From positions 62,001 through 126,000 of the forward strand of contig NZ_ML133533.1 in the NCBI RefSeq assembly GCF_003985145.1: DNA of 64,000 nucleotides, written 5' to 3'. Shown here piece after piece: positions 52,253 to 61,601 of the stretch. Each line of letters begins with the position of its first letter. The stretch's first letter is position 1. The translations under genes were made by a program, and so were the position numbers. Source of the DNA: Rhizobium anhuiense. GTDB taxonomy: Bacteria; Pseudomonadota; Alphaproteobacteria; Rhizobiales; Rhizobiaceae. The notes beneath the pieces are model-generated. The model saw nothing but the letters and a program-made list of their open reading frames with translations. It was not told the origin of the DNA and searched no databases.

Positions 52253-52283
52253 AAAAGCTGCGGCAAGGCTTTCGCCCCGCCGC
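52253..52283 (-). terminator. Intrinsic terminator of the M3 peptidase gene
   Basis: On the minus strand GCGGCGGGGC-GAAA-GCCTTGCCGC, a 10-bp stem (two G-U pairs) with a GAAA tetraloop, followed by AGCTTTT. It lies 24 bp past the stop of the M3 peptidase gene and just upstream of typA. Confidence 0.85.
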
Positions 52284-52307
52284 ATCACAGCGTGTCATCA
52301 AATTGTC

Positions 52308-54395
52308 TTAGGCGTCGCTGCCTGTCAATTCCTCGAAGGTCGAAAGTCCTTTTTTGACGAGCATCGCATCCGGGCTCGGCAGCTTGCCGCGGAAGGCCTT
52401 ATAGGCGTCCTCCGGATCGATCGAGCCGCCGATGGAATAGATATTCTCCTTAAGCTTGCGCGCCATCTCGCCATTGAAGGCGTCGCCCGTCTCCTCGAAG
52501 GCGGCGAAGGCGTCGGCGTCGAGCACCTCCGACCACATGTAGGAGTAATAGCCGGCCGAATACCCGCCGGAGAAGATGTGCTGGAAGTGCGGCGTCGCGT
52601 GGCGCATGACGATAGACTTCGGCATGCCGATCTCGGCCAGCACCTCCGCCTGCACCGCCATCGGGTCCTCGACGGTCGTTCTCGTGTGAAACGCCATATC
52701 GACCAACGCCGACGAGGTGAATTCCACGGTATTGAAACCGGCATTGAAGGTTCGCGCGGCCAGCACCTTGTCGAGCAAGGCCTGCGGCATCGGCTCGGCG
52801 GTCTCGAAATGCACGGCGTAGCGCTTCAGGATAGCGGGCACCGTCAGCCAGTGCTCATAAAGCTGCGACGGCAGCTCGACGAAATCGCGCGAAACACTGG
52901 TGCCGGAAACGGAAGGGTAGGTAACATTCGACAGCATGCCGTGCAGCGCGTGGCCGAATTCGTGGAACAGTGTGCGCGCGTCGTCGAGCGACAACAGCGC
53001 CGGCTTGCCTTCCGCCGGCTTGGCGAAGTTGCAGACATTATAGATGATTGGCAATTCGCCGTGGCGGCCGTTCTTCAGCTCAAGCCGGTGCTGCGATTGC
53101 AATGAGCTCATCCAGGCGCCGGAACGTTTCGAGCTGCGGGCGAAATAATCGCCGAGGAACAGGGCGACCAGCCGGTCCTCGCGGTCCCTGATTTCGAACA
53201 CCCTGACGTCAGGATGATAGGCGGCCACACCCTTCTTCTCGACGGCGCGGATGCCGAACAGCCGCCCGGCCACATCGAAGCAGGCCTCGATGATCTTCTC
53301 GAGCTGCAGATAGGGCTTGAGTTCGGCCTCGGAGAAATCGAACTTTTGCGTCCGGATCTTTTCGGCATAGTGGCGCCAGTCCCAGGGCATCACCTCATGG
53401 TTCCGGCCCTCGTCTGATATCAGCGCCGCGATATCGGCCTCCTCCTCGCCGGCGCGTTTCACCGCCCGCGCCCAGACGGCTTTGAGCAGGCCGTTCACCG
53501 CCTCCGCCGTCTTCGCCATCGTGTTGTCGAGCTTCAGCTCGGCGAAATTGCCGTAGCCGAGCAGCGTCGCTACCTGATGGCGCAGCGCCAGCGTTTCCTT
53601 GATGACGGCGCGGTTGTCCGTCTCCCCGTCATTTTCGCCGCGCGCCACCCACGCCTTGAAAGCCTGCTCGCGCAGATCGCGGCGCTCCGAAAAGGTGAGG
53701 AACGGCTCGATGATCGAGCGTGACAGCGTCACCGCATATTTGCCCTCTTCGCCGCGTTCGCGCGCGGCCGCCGCCATCGCGTCGCGAAGGAATTCCGGCA
53801 GCCCGGCGAGCTCGGCGCCGTCGGAAAGCAGCAGTGCCCAGGCCTTCTCGTCGGCCAGCACGTTCTGGCCGAATTGCGTCCCGAGGCCGGCAAGCTTTTC
53901 GTTGATCGCGGCGAGCTTCTCCTGCTCGGCCTTGTCAAGCTTGGCGCCCGACTTGACGAAGCCTTTCCAATGGCGTTCCAGCACGCGCGTCTGTTCGAGC
54001 GTCAGGCCAAGGCTCTCGCGTCTCTCCCAGAGCGTATCGATGCGGGCAAAAAGCGCAGCATTCATCCCGATCTTGGAATAGTGGCGCGACATTTTCGGCG
54101 AGATCTCCCGCTCCAGCGCCTGGATCACATCATTGGTATGGGCGCCCGCCTTGTTCCAGAACAGCGCCGAAACGCGCGACAGTGCGTCGCCGGCAATCTC
54201 CAGCGCCACGACTGTATTGTCGAATGTCGGCGCATCGCCGTTTCCGGCGATCTCGTCGATCTCCCTTTCATGCGCAGCAAGGGCGGCTTCGAAGGCGGCG
54301 GCAAAGTCGCCGTCATCAACGGCATCGAAGCGCGGCAGGCCGTGAAGACCGTCCCAGCTTACCAGCGCCGGATTGAAATCATGTGGAGAAGGCAT
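52308..54395 (-). CDS. M3 family zinc oligopeptidase (PrlC/Dcp-like)
   Basis: 695-residue cytosolic metallopeptidase that degrades short peptides. Zinc motif HEFGH at residues 478-482 (TLFHEFGHALHGML) with downstream Glu-containing helix. The C-terminal SAGYYSYMWSEVLDADAFAAFEE carries the substrate-binding Tyr/His region typical of oligopeptidase A and peptidyl-dipeptidase Dcp. AAGGA lies 7 bases before the chosen ATG (MPSPHDFNPALV). The gene has its own terminator. Confidence 0.93.
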   Translation of the reverse strand: MPSPHDFNPALVSWDGLHGLPRFDAVDDGDFAAAFEAALAAHEREIDEIAGNGDAPTFDNTVVALEIAGDALSRVSALFWNKAGAHTNDVIQALEREISPKMSRHYSKIGMNAALFARIDTLWERRESLGLTLEQTRVLERHWKGFVKSGAKLDKAEQEKLAAINEKLAGLGTQFGQNVLADEKAWALLLSDGAELAGLPEFLRDAMAAAARERGEEGKYAVTLSRSIIEPFLTFSERRDLREQAFKAWVARGENDGETDNRAVIKETLALRHQVATLLGYGNFAELKLDNTMAKTAEAVNGLLKAVWARAVKRAGEEEADIAALISDEGRNHEVMPWDWRHYAEKIRTQKFDFSEAELKPYLQLEKIIEACFDVAGRLFGIRAVEKKGVAAYHPDVRVFEIRDREDRLVALFLGDYFARSSKRSGAWMSSLQSQHRLELKNGRHGELPIIYNVCNFAKPAEGKPALLSLDDARTLFHEFGHALHGMLSNVTYPSVSGTSVSRDFVELPSQLYEHWLTVPAILKRYAVHFETAEPMPQALLDKVLAARTFNAGFNTVEFTSSALVDMAFHTRTTVEDPMAVQAEVLAEIGMPKSIVMRHATPHFQHIFSGGYSAGYYSYMWSEVLDADAFAAFEETGDAFNGEMARKLKENIYSIGGSIDPEDAYKAFRGKLPSPDAMLVKKGLSTFEELTGSDA

Positions 54396-54485
54396 TGGAA
54401 AATTCCTTTTTGGCATGCAGGTGGATCGTCAATATAGGAGAGCAACCATGGAATTGGTATGTTGGCGGGGAAGACCTTTTGCCTC

Positions 54486-54525
54486 GTCCACCAAATCTGG
54501 CGAACGCCTGCCAAATCCGGTGGAC
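54486..54525. other. Inverted repeat upstream of the 143-residue protein gene
   Basis: GTCCACC (54486-54492) pairs with GGTGGAC (54519-54525), and inside it TGGC pairs with GCCA around GAACGCCT. Two similar motifs CCAAATCTGG and CCAAATCCGG lie in the same 40 bp. It sits in the 229-bp gap between divergent M3 peptidase and the gene at 54625, and could be a regulator site or an mRNA leader hairpin. Confidence 0.4.
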
Positions 54526-54624
54526 AAAAGTTGACGCGTGACAATTAACCAATCGTTAACGATTGACGCGAATCACGCGCAAGCGCTAGTTTTCAGGTGT
54601 TCTTCTTGTAAGGGGACATGCGCC

Positions 54625-55056
54625 ATGGAAATTTTTTCTGTGCGGTCTTCTCAGAGTTTGCTATTTAACAACAATCCTAATAACGCAAAAAGTTCGAAGA
54701 CCTCTGATATTCAAATCGAGACCAAAGCTCCGGCCCCGGCCTCGTTCCAGATCGAAGACAATGTTGACGAAGGGCCTGATTTTACCGCGGTCAGCCCTGG
54801 AGAGCTGCGCAATTACGCGCGCCAGAGTTTCGACAGCGGCCTGATCGATCAGAACACCTATGCCGCGATCTCCGAGCCGCTGCCGATGCATGCGATCGAT
54901 CCGCATGGCAACGTCATCGACCTCTCCAGCGTCACCGACGGCACCAGCTTCAATTTCCTCGATTATTACAAGAACCAGCTCCAGGTCGCCATGTCGATCG
55001 GTGACCCCGACGAGGTCCAGACACTGAAATCGATCGTCAACTTCCTGGACGGCTGA
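54625..55056 (+). CDS. Hypothetical protein, lineage-restricted
   Basis: 143 residues. The N-terminus is Asn/Ser-rich and low complexity (SLLFNNNPNNAKSSKTSD). The C-terminal half is ordered (SPGELRNYARQSFDSGLIDQNTYAAISEPLPMHAIDPHG) with a short helix at the end (DPDEVQTLKSIVNFLDG). The central FDSGLIDQNTYAAI resembles a two-helix turn. No membrane segment or signal peptide. AAGGGGA lies upstream of the ATG. I recognise no family. Its stop lies in a shared inverted repeat with the convergent LysE gene. Confidence 0.65.
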   Translation: MEIFSVRSSQSLLFNNNPNNAKSSKTSDIQIETKAPAPASFQIEDNVDEGPDFTAVSPGELRNYARQSFDSGLIDQNTYAAISEPLPMHAIDPHGNVIDLSSVTDGTSFNFLDYYKNQLQVAMSIGDPDEVQTLKSIVNFLDG

Positions 55057-55085
55057 TCAGAACAGGATGCGCCCTCTTCTGATCA
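55054..55085. terminator. Perfect inverted repeat covering both convergent stop codons
   Basis: TGATCAGAA (55054-55062) and TTCTGATCA (55077-55085) are exact complements around a 14-base loop. The left arm includes the stop of the gene at 54625 and the right arm the stop of the LysE gene. It is a compact candidate bidirectional terminator without long T-runs. Confidence 0.5.
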
Positions 55086-55724
55086 AGCCTTGCGCCAGCC
55101 GAGCAGGCCGGGTGTGGCATGCCAGAGCGCCTGGGCGGCAAACCCCATGAAGAGTACGCCGGAGCAGCGCACGATCAGCCGCTCATGGGCGCGGTAGAAG
55201 CGGCGGACCGCGCCCGCGCCGATGACGCCGATCAGGATGATATCGGCAGTGACGAAACCGACGAACGACACGCCGAGAAGCACCGGCAACGCCTCGAAAT
55301 CGAGCGCGCCGGCCGAGCCCGCGACCAGCGCCGTGAAGGTCGCGAGCGCCACCGGATAACCCTTCGGATTGGTGACGCCGAAAATCAGGCCGCGACGAAA
55401 CGGCCGCTCGACCACGACAAGCGCCTGCCCTTCGGCTTTCGGCTTGGCATTGACGGCACTCCAGCCGATCCAGGCGAGATAGAAACCGCAGGCAAGGCCG
55501 AGCAGATCGAAGACGAAGGTTCCGATCGTCTTCGCGCCGACGATCGCGATCAGCGCTAGCGACGACCAGATGATATCTCCGACCAGATGCCCCATCATGA
55601 AGAAGGCGCCGGCCTTGCGGCCCTGCCCGGCGCCGATGCCGAGCAGTTGCAGGAAGGCGGGGCCTGGAATGAGCACATAGAAGAGCGCCGCCAGAAAGGC
55701 GCCGAAGAGCAAGGACTGCGTCAT
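55083..55724 (-). CDS. LysE/RhtB family amino acid exporter
   Basis: 213 residues with six hydrophobic helices. The family motif near the N-terminus is AALFYVLIPGPAFLQLLGIGAGQGRKAG, followed by GHLVGDIIWSSLALIAIVGA. RRGLIFGVTNPKGYPVALATFTALV is the conserved fourth-helix motif. Substrate (an amino acid or homoserine lactone-like compound) cannot be told. It is convergent with the gene at 54625. Confidence 0.88.
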   Translation of the reverse strand: MTQSLLFGAFLAALFYVLIPGPAFLQLLGIGAGQGRKAGAFFMMGHLVGDIIWSSLALIAIVGAKTIGTFVFDLLGLACGFYLAWIGWSAVNAKPKAEGQALVVVERPFRRGLIFGVTNPKGYPVALATFTALVAGSAGALDFEALPVLLGVSFVGFVTADIILIGVIGAGAVRRFYRAHERLIVRCSGVLFMGFAAQALWHATPGLLGWRKA

Positions 55725-56073
55725 GGAAATGCTCCGGAGGATGATGACGGCAGACTAAGCGATCACAGCCATCCGTCAAGGGTGGTGCACCGCCATGAAA
55801 AATGGATCAGGTAGCAAAGGCGACCAGAGGCAGACTTCGCGGCTGCGGACCCACCCAACACTCTCTGCGAGCTTCGGCTACCGCTTAACCGGCGGTTGAA
55901 GCGGAAGTTATGGGCTGACGGCAGAGGGGCTTGATCGGGGCCATTCTTCTGGGCCGGCAAACCACGCCCACTGGCACCAGAATTGAACCCGCCGCTTGGG
56001 AGGCTGGACGATCAAAAGACGAAAACCTAAAAGAGATTAAGCCCAAACCCCGCCTCTTGAAGGACGAGAAAAA
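55725..56073. other. Gene-free stretch upstream of the GFA gene
   Basis: 349 bp with no plausible ORF or tRNA fold. It contains a bulged hairpin CCGCTTAACC-GGC-GGTTGAAGCGG (55881-55904), which may serve the LysE transcript or be a dispersed palindrome. A sequence resembling a sigma-54 promoter (TGGCAC-CAGAA-TTGAA, 55972-55987) lacks the near-invariant GC dinucleotide. The stretch presumably holds the promoter for the gene at 56074. Confidence 0.5.
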
Positions 56074-56574
56074 ATGAAACGCATCGAGATGGAAGTGAGC
56101 GGCGGCTGCCAGTGCGGTGCCGTGCGCTACCACGCAACCGCTATGCTGGACAATTCACAGCTCTGCCATTGCCGCATGTGCCAGAAAGCCTCGGGCAACA
56201 TCTTTGCCGCGCTCGTCGCCGCGCCTGACGATGCGCTCAACTGGACACGCAGCAAGCCGAGCATCTGGAAGAGCTCGGAGCTCGTCGAGCGCGGCTTCTG
56301 CGCCAATTGCGGCACGCCATTGTTCTTCCATCACCTCGAAAACGGTCGCACCAACCTTATGATCGGTTCGCTTGACGATCCGCACGCCTTCTCGCCGCTG
56401 GCCAATACCTGCACAGAGAACATGGTGACATGGTTCGATACGATCACGGGCATCGAAAATACCGGTGCGACCGAAAACAACGGCGCCGACTGGGCCGCGG
56501 CGATCAGGGAGAGCAACAACCAGCATCCCGATCACGATACCACCTCATGGGCGGTGAGGAGGCGTGATGGCTGA
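56074..56574 (+). CDS. GFA (glutathione-dependent formaldehyde-activating) family protein
   Basis: 166 residues. Zinc-binding cysteines of the CENP-V/GFA domain are complete: Cys12 and Cys14 (GGCQCGAVRYH), Cys31, Cys33 and Cys36 (LCHCRMCQKASG), Cys76 and Cys79 (FCANCGTPLFF). Family members are loosely linked to S-hydroxymethylglutathione formation, but most have unknown roles. GAGG-like purine tract precedes the ATG (AGGACGAGAAAAA). Confidence 0.9.
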   Translation: MKRIEMEVSGGCQCGAVRYHATAMLDNSQLCHCRMCQKASGNIFAALVAAPDDALNWTRSKPSIWKSSELVERGFCANCGTPLFFHHLENGRTNLMIGSLDDPHAFSPLANTCTENMVTWFDTITGIENTGATENNGADWAAAIRESNNQHPDHDTTSWAVRRRDG

Positions 56575-56740
56575 GTCCGATCCGGCGGTTGCCAGTGCCG
56601 CGATGTCCGTTGCCGCTATTCCGAAAAGCCGAGAATGCAGCAGGGTGCCGCAAGATGAGTGGCAATGTCCGCTGTCGGCGCAATCCGACCATCCAGAACA
56701 TTCCAAGGGTGTTGGTGGCGCCTTGCTACCTCACTCCACG

Positions 56741-56770
56741 AAAAAGCCCGCGCGACAAGGCCGGCGGGCT
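56741..56770 (-). terminator. Intrinsic terminator of argG
   Basis: On the minus strand AGCCCGC, a 12-base loop region (CGGCCTTGTCGC) and GCGGGCT are followed by TTTTTC. It lies about 28 bp past the argG stop. The perfect stem and T-run make it a convincing terminator. Confidence 0.85.
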
Positions 56771-56797
56771 CGTATCCGGCTCGAAAATGAACCTCGA

Positions 56798-58021
<1,224 letters not shown>

Positions 58022-58198
58022 GATGATGAGGTCCGTTGCATAATAGGCCGGCGAAAACCCGGTGTCGCGGCACTTTTAGCGAGATTGGCGCGTGACGCAA
58101 GGCCAAGTGCGACAGCGACCGTGCCGATACCGTTTGACAGCGCGAAAGCGGAGCCCATATTCGCCAGCGTCCGCAAATGCTCGAGGAGAGGCTGCCCC

Positions 58199-59050
58199 GT
58201 GACGAATATTCAAGACATTTTCAAGAAGTCCAATGTTGCCGTCATCACCGGCGGCGCTTCCGGCATCGGCCTTGCCGCGGCGAAATATTTCGCCGCACGC
58301 GGCATGAGCGTCGCCATCGCCGATCTCGGCGGCGACCGGCTGGCCGCGGCCGCCGACGAACTCAAGGCCATTGCCGGCGAGGAAAATGTGATGGCGGTCG
58401 AGACCGACGTCGCCGTCAAGGAATCCCTGGAAGCGCTCGAACGCGCCGTGCTCCAGCGTTTCGGCCGTGTGCACGTGCTGATGAACAATGCCGGCATCGG
58501 CCCGGAAACCTCAATCTTCAGCCCGCAGGCGAACTGGGACCATATCTTCGCCGTCAACCTGATGGGCGTGATCAACGGTACGCGCACCTTCGGCCCGAAG
58601 ATGCTGTCGCATGGCGAGCCCGGCCTCATCATCAACACCGGCTCCAAGCAGGGCATCACCACGCCGCCCGGCAACCCCGCCTACAATATCTCCAAGGCGG
58701 GTGTGAAGGTCTTCACCGAAGCCTTGCAGCATGAGCTTCGCAATACCGAAGGCGGAAAGATCTCCGCCCATCTTCTGATCCCCGGCTTCGTCTTCACCGG
58801 CCTCACCAAGGGCGACCGCGCGGAAAAACCGGCCGCCGCCTGGACACCAGAGCAGACGGTCGATTTCATGGTCGAAAGCCTCGAACGCGGTGATTTCTAT
58901 ATTCTCTGCCCCGACAATGACGTGGCGCGTCCGGTCGACGAACGCCGGATGGCCTGGGCCGCCGGCGACATCATCGAGAACCGTCCGCCGCTGTCGCGCT
59001 GGCACAAGGACTACGCCGACAAATTCAAAGCCTTCCTCGAACAGAAGTGA
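58199..59050 (+). CDS. SDR family oxidoreductase
   Basis: 283-residue short-chain dehydrogenase. NAD(P) motif TGGASGIG at residues 17-24, NNAGIG, and catalytic Tyr162/Lys166 (YNISK). The GTG start is preceded by GAGGAGAGG. The C-terminal part contains VDFMVESLERGDFYILCPDNDV, common in rhizobial members. Substrate unknown. A 10-bp-arm stem-loop separates it from the LysE gene downstream. Confidence 0.87.
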   Translation: MTNIQDIFKKSNVAVITGGASGIGLAAAKYFAARGMSVAIADLGGDRLAAAADELKAIAGEENVMAVETDVAVKESLEALERAVLQRFGRVHVLMNNAGIGPETSIFSPQANWDHIFAVNLMGVINGTRTFGPKMLSHGEPGLIINTGSKQGITTPPGNPAYNISKAGVKVFTEALQHELRNTEGGKISAHLLIPGFVFTGLTKGDRAEKPAAAWTPEQTVDFMVESLERGDFYILCPDNDVARPVDERRMAWAAGDIIENRPPLSRWHKDYADKFKAFLEQK

Positions 59051-59085
59051 TCGGCGCCATCATCAGGTTTGATTGGTAATTTTCC

Positions 59086-59125
59086 GAAAGCCGGGTAAGA
59101 GATCGTCAGGTCTTTCCCGGCTTTC
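59086..59125. other. Long stem-loop between SDR and LysE genes
   Basis: GAAAGCCGGG (59086-59095) and CCCGGCTTTC (59116-59125) are exact complements. Extending inward, AAGA pairs with TCTT across one T-T mismatch, giving a stem of about 15 bp. There is no T-run, so it may be an mRNA-end stabiliser or an attenuator between the two co-oriented genes. It ends 10 bp before the LysE ATG. Confidence 0.55.
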
Positions 59126-59135
59126 AGAGAGTGCC

Positions 59136-59777
59136 ATGGATTTCCTGCCCAGCCTACCGACCCTTCTCGCCTTTGCCGCCGCGACGCTGCTGCTCGCGGC
59201 GACCCCAGGCCCCGACATGACGCTGTCGATCAGCCGTGCGCTCGCCCAGGGCAAGAAGGCAGCCCTCTTCGTCGTCGTCGGCACCAGCCTCGGCATCGTC
59301 GTCCACACCATGCTGGTCGCTTTCGGCATTTCGGCGCTGATCACCGCCTCGCCGACCGCTTTCCTGATCCTGAAGACCGGCGGCGCCGCCTATCTGTTCT
59401 GGCTGGCGGTGCAGGCGATCCGCTTCGGCTCCAAGCTTACGGTCGCCAAGGTCGAGGAGCAGAAGGGCACGGCACTTTCCAACATCTCGTCGGGCTTCTG
59501 GGTCAATCTCCTGAACCCCAAGGTCATCATCTTCTTCATGACCTTCCTGCCGCAATTCGTCAGCGCCGGCGATCCGGCCGTCACGCACAAGCTGCTTTTC
59601 CTCGGGCTTTGCTTCATCCTGATCGGCATGCCGGTCAATGCCAGCGTGGTCTTTGCCGCCGACTGGCTGGCCTCATGGCTGCAGAGCAACAAGAAAGTGC
59701 TGCGTGGCATGGACTATACCTTCGCGGGCGTCTTCTCGATCTTCGCCGCGAAGATCCTGCTCACCCAGGCGAAATAA
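59136..59777 (+). CDS. LysE/RhtB family amino acid exporter
   Basis: 213 residues, six hydrophobic helices. AATLLLAATPGPDMTLSISRALAQGKKAALFVVVGTS at the N-terminus is the family motif; SGFWVNLLNPKVIIFFMTFLPQF is the conserved central helix. Second LysE-type gene in the window; the two are not close copies. The start MDFLPSLPTLLAFAAAT is chosen over an upstream extension that lies in the stem-loop. Export substrate unknown. Confidence 0.9.
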   Translation: MDFLPSLPTLLAFAAATLLLAATPGPDMTLSISRALAQGKKAALFVVVGTSLGIVVHTMLVAFGISALITASPTAFLILKTGGAAYLFWLAVQAIRFGSKLTVAKVEEQKGTALSNISSGFWVNLLNPKVIIFFMTFLPQFVSAGDPAVTHKLLFLGLCFILIGMPVNASVVFAADWLASWLQSNKKVLRGMDYTFAGVFSIFAAKILLTQAK

Positions 59778-59810
59778 TCAGCGGTCGGGTACCGAACCGC
59801 CGCTGTCGCC

Positions 59811-60605
59811 TCAGCCGATCAGCAGCGCATCGTCATCCAACGTCTGGCCGCGCATCTTGCGGAACATGGCGATCAGGTCCTCGACCTGCAGGTTCTTCCT
59901 GTTGTCGCCCGCGACATCGAGAACGATCTCGCCGCCATGCAGCATGATCGTGCGGTGGCCGTAATCCAGCGCCTGGCGCATGGAATGCGTCACCATCATC
60001 GTCGTCAGCTTGCGTTCGGCGACGATCTTCTGCGTGAGGTTCATCACGAACTCAGCCATGCCGGGGTCGAGTGCCGCCGTATGTTCGTCGAGCAGCAGCA
60101 CTTCCGATCCCGCAAGCGTCGCCATGACGAGCGAAACGGCCTGCCGTTGGCCACCGGAGAGAAGATCCATGCGGTCCTTCAGCCGGTTCTCCAGCCCAAG
60201 ATTGAGCTCGGCGATCCGTTCCTTGAAATAGTCGCGCCTGTTTCCGCCGAGCGCCGATGCCAGCCCGCGCTTCTCGCCGCGCCGGGCAGCCAGAGCAAGG
60301 TTCTCCTCGATCGACAATGCGCCGCAGCTTCCCGTCAGCGGATCCTGGAAGACACGCGCCACAAGGCCGGCGCGCGCCGCCGTCGACTTGCGCGTCACGT
60401 CGCTCTTGCCGATCAGCACCTGCCCTTCGCTCGGAATGACGTCGCCGGCGAGCACGCCGAGCAGCGTCGATTTGCCGGCGCCGTTCGAACCGATGACGGT
60501 GACGAAGGAGCCTTGCTCGATGGTCAGGCTGACGCCGTTCAGCGCCTGTTTCTGCAGCGGCGTGCCGCGTCCGAAAACGACTTTGATGTCCTTGACGCTG
60601 ATCAC
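59811..60605 (-). CDS. ABC transporter ATP-binding protein (TrpXYZ-type)
   Basis: 264 residues. Walker A GSNGAGKST at residues 39-47, signature LSGGQRQAVSL, Walker B EVLLLDEHTAALD (Glu-His instead of Glu-Pro after Asp) and switch His in MMVTHSMRQALDYG. The DEHTAALD form is typical of this transporter type. Together with the permease (4-bp overlap) and binding protein it forms a complete importer, probably for an aromatic amino acid such as tryptophan (from the family name). Confidence 0.88.
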   Translation of the reverse strand: MISVKDIKVVFGRGTPLQKQALNGVSLTIEQGSFVTVIGSNGAGKSTLLGVLAGDVIPSEGQVLIGKSDVTRKSTAARAGLVARVFQDPLTGSCGALSIEENLALAARRGEKRGLASALGGNRRDYFKERIAELNLGLENRLKDRMDLLSGGQRQAVSLVMATLAGSEVLLLDEHTAALDPGMAEFVMNLTQKIVAERKLTTMMVTHSMRQALDYGHRTIMLHGGEIVLDVAGDNRKNLQVEDLIAMFRKMRGQTLDDDALLIG

Positions 60606-61480
60606 GATGCGGTACCTCCGCGAAGACGGGGAAGGATGAGCGCCACGGTCACCAGCACGGCGGTCACGAAATTGAGGTCGGACGCCTGCAGACCGATGAC
60701 GTCACTGGAAAGCGCCAGCTGGATCGCGATGCGATAGAGGATCGAACCGAGCACGCAGCCGACGAGCGCGATCAGCAACCCGCGCCGCCCAAGCAGCGTC
60801 TCGCCGATGATGACCGCGGCAAGCCCGACGACGATCGTGCCGACGCCCGAGGTGACGTCGGCAAAGCCGTTCGTCTGGGCAAACAGCGCGCCGCCGAGCG
60901 CCACCAGCGCATTGGAGATCGCCATGCCGAGATAGATCTGTCGGCTGGTATCGACGCCCTGGGCGCGGGCCATCCGCGCATTGGCGCCGGTCGCCCGCAT
61001 GGCAAGCCCGGCATCGCTTTCCAGGAAACGCCAGACCAGGATAAGAGCGACGACGACCAAAACCCCGACAAAGAGCGGCCGCACGTAGAAATCGCGAAGG
61101 CCATGGCCGAAGAACGGGCTGATCATCGTATCGGCATTGATGAGCGCGACATTGGGTTTGCCCATCACCCTCAGATTGACGGAAAACAGCGCGATCATCG
61201 TCAGGATCGAGGCCAGCAGGTTGAGGATCTTGAAGCGCACATTGAGCAGCGCCGTCACCATGCCCGCCGCGGCCCCGGCCGCCATGGCGATCAGCGCCGC
61301 AAGCCAGGCATTGACGCCGGCAATGATCAGCACGGCCGTGACCGCCGCGCCAAGCGGAAAGGAGCCATCGACCGTCAGGTCGGGAAAGTCGAGAACGCGA
61401 AAGGCGAGATAGACGCCGAGAGCGACGAAAGAATAGACCAGGCCGAGCTCGACGGCCCCCCAGAATGCGATTTGGCTCAA
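60602..61480 (-). CDS. ABC transporter permease (TrpY-type)
   Basis: 292-residue permease of the branched-chain/BPD_transp_2 kind with eight or more hydrophobic helices. AFRVLDFPDLTVDGSFPLGAAVTAVLI is the characteristic motif of the YtrF/TrpY-like group, and ARMARAQGVDTSRQIYLGMAISNALVALGGAL is the coupling segment. It overlaps the ATPase gene start by 4 bp and follows the solute-binding gene after 121 bp with a strong hairpin. Confidence 0.88.
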   Translation of the reverse strand: MSQIAFWGAVELGLVYSFVALGVYLAFRVLDFPDLTVDGSFPLGAAVTAVLIIAGVNAWLAALIAMAAGAAAGMVTALLNVRFKILNLLASILTMIALFSVNLRVMGKPNVALINADTMISPFFGHGLRDFYVRPLFVGVLVVVALILVWRFLESDAGLAMRATGANARMARAQGVDTSRQIYLGMAISNALVALGGALFAQTNGFADVTSGVGTIVVGLAAVIIGETLLGRRGLLIALVGCVLGSILYRIAIQLALSSDVIGLQASDLNFVTAVLVTVALILPRLRGGTAS

Positions 61481-61542
61481 GGCTTTCAGCCCCTTTTGAT
61501 TTCTGTTTCGCCCGTCGCGAAACCGCAGCTTTTAATACGAAG

Positions 61543-61570
61543 AGCCGCCCCCGTGCAAACAGGAGCGGCT
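61543..61570 (-). other. Stem-loop between solute-binding protein and permease genes
   Basis: Minus strand AGCCGCTCCTGT-TTGC-ACGGGGGCGGCT forms a 12-bp stem with a 4-base loop (two G-U pairs), 31 bp past the solute-binding protein stop. No T-run of note follows, so it probably stabilises the upstream mRNA or partly ends transcription. This would give more binding protein than permease, as in many ABC operons. Confidence 0.6.
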
Positions 61571-61601
61571 GTATCCAACTAAACGTTGAAGGGACGGCCG
61601 A

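Noticed and set aside
55972..55987. Possible sigma-54 promoter upstream of the GFA gene
   Set aside because: TGGCAC-N5-TTGA has a good -24 half, but the near-invariant GC of the -12 element is GA.
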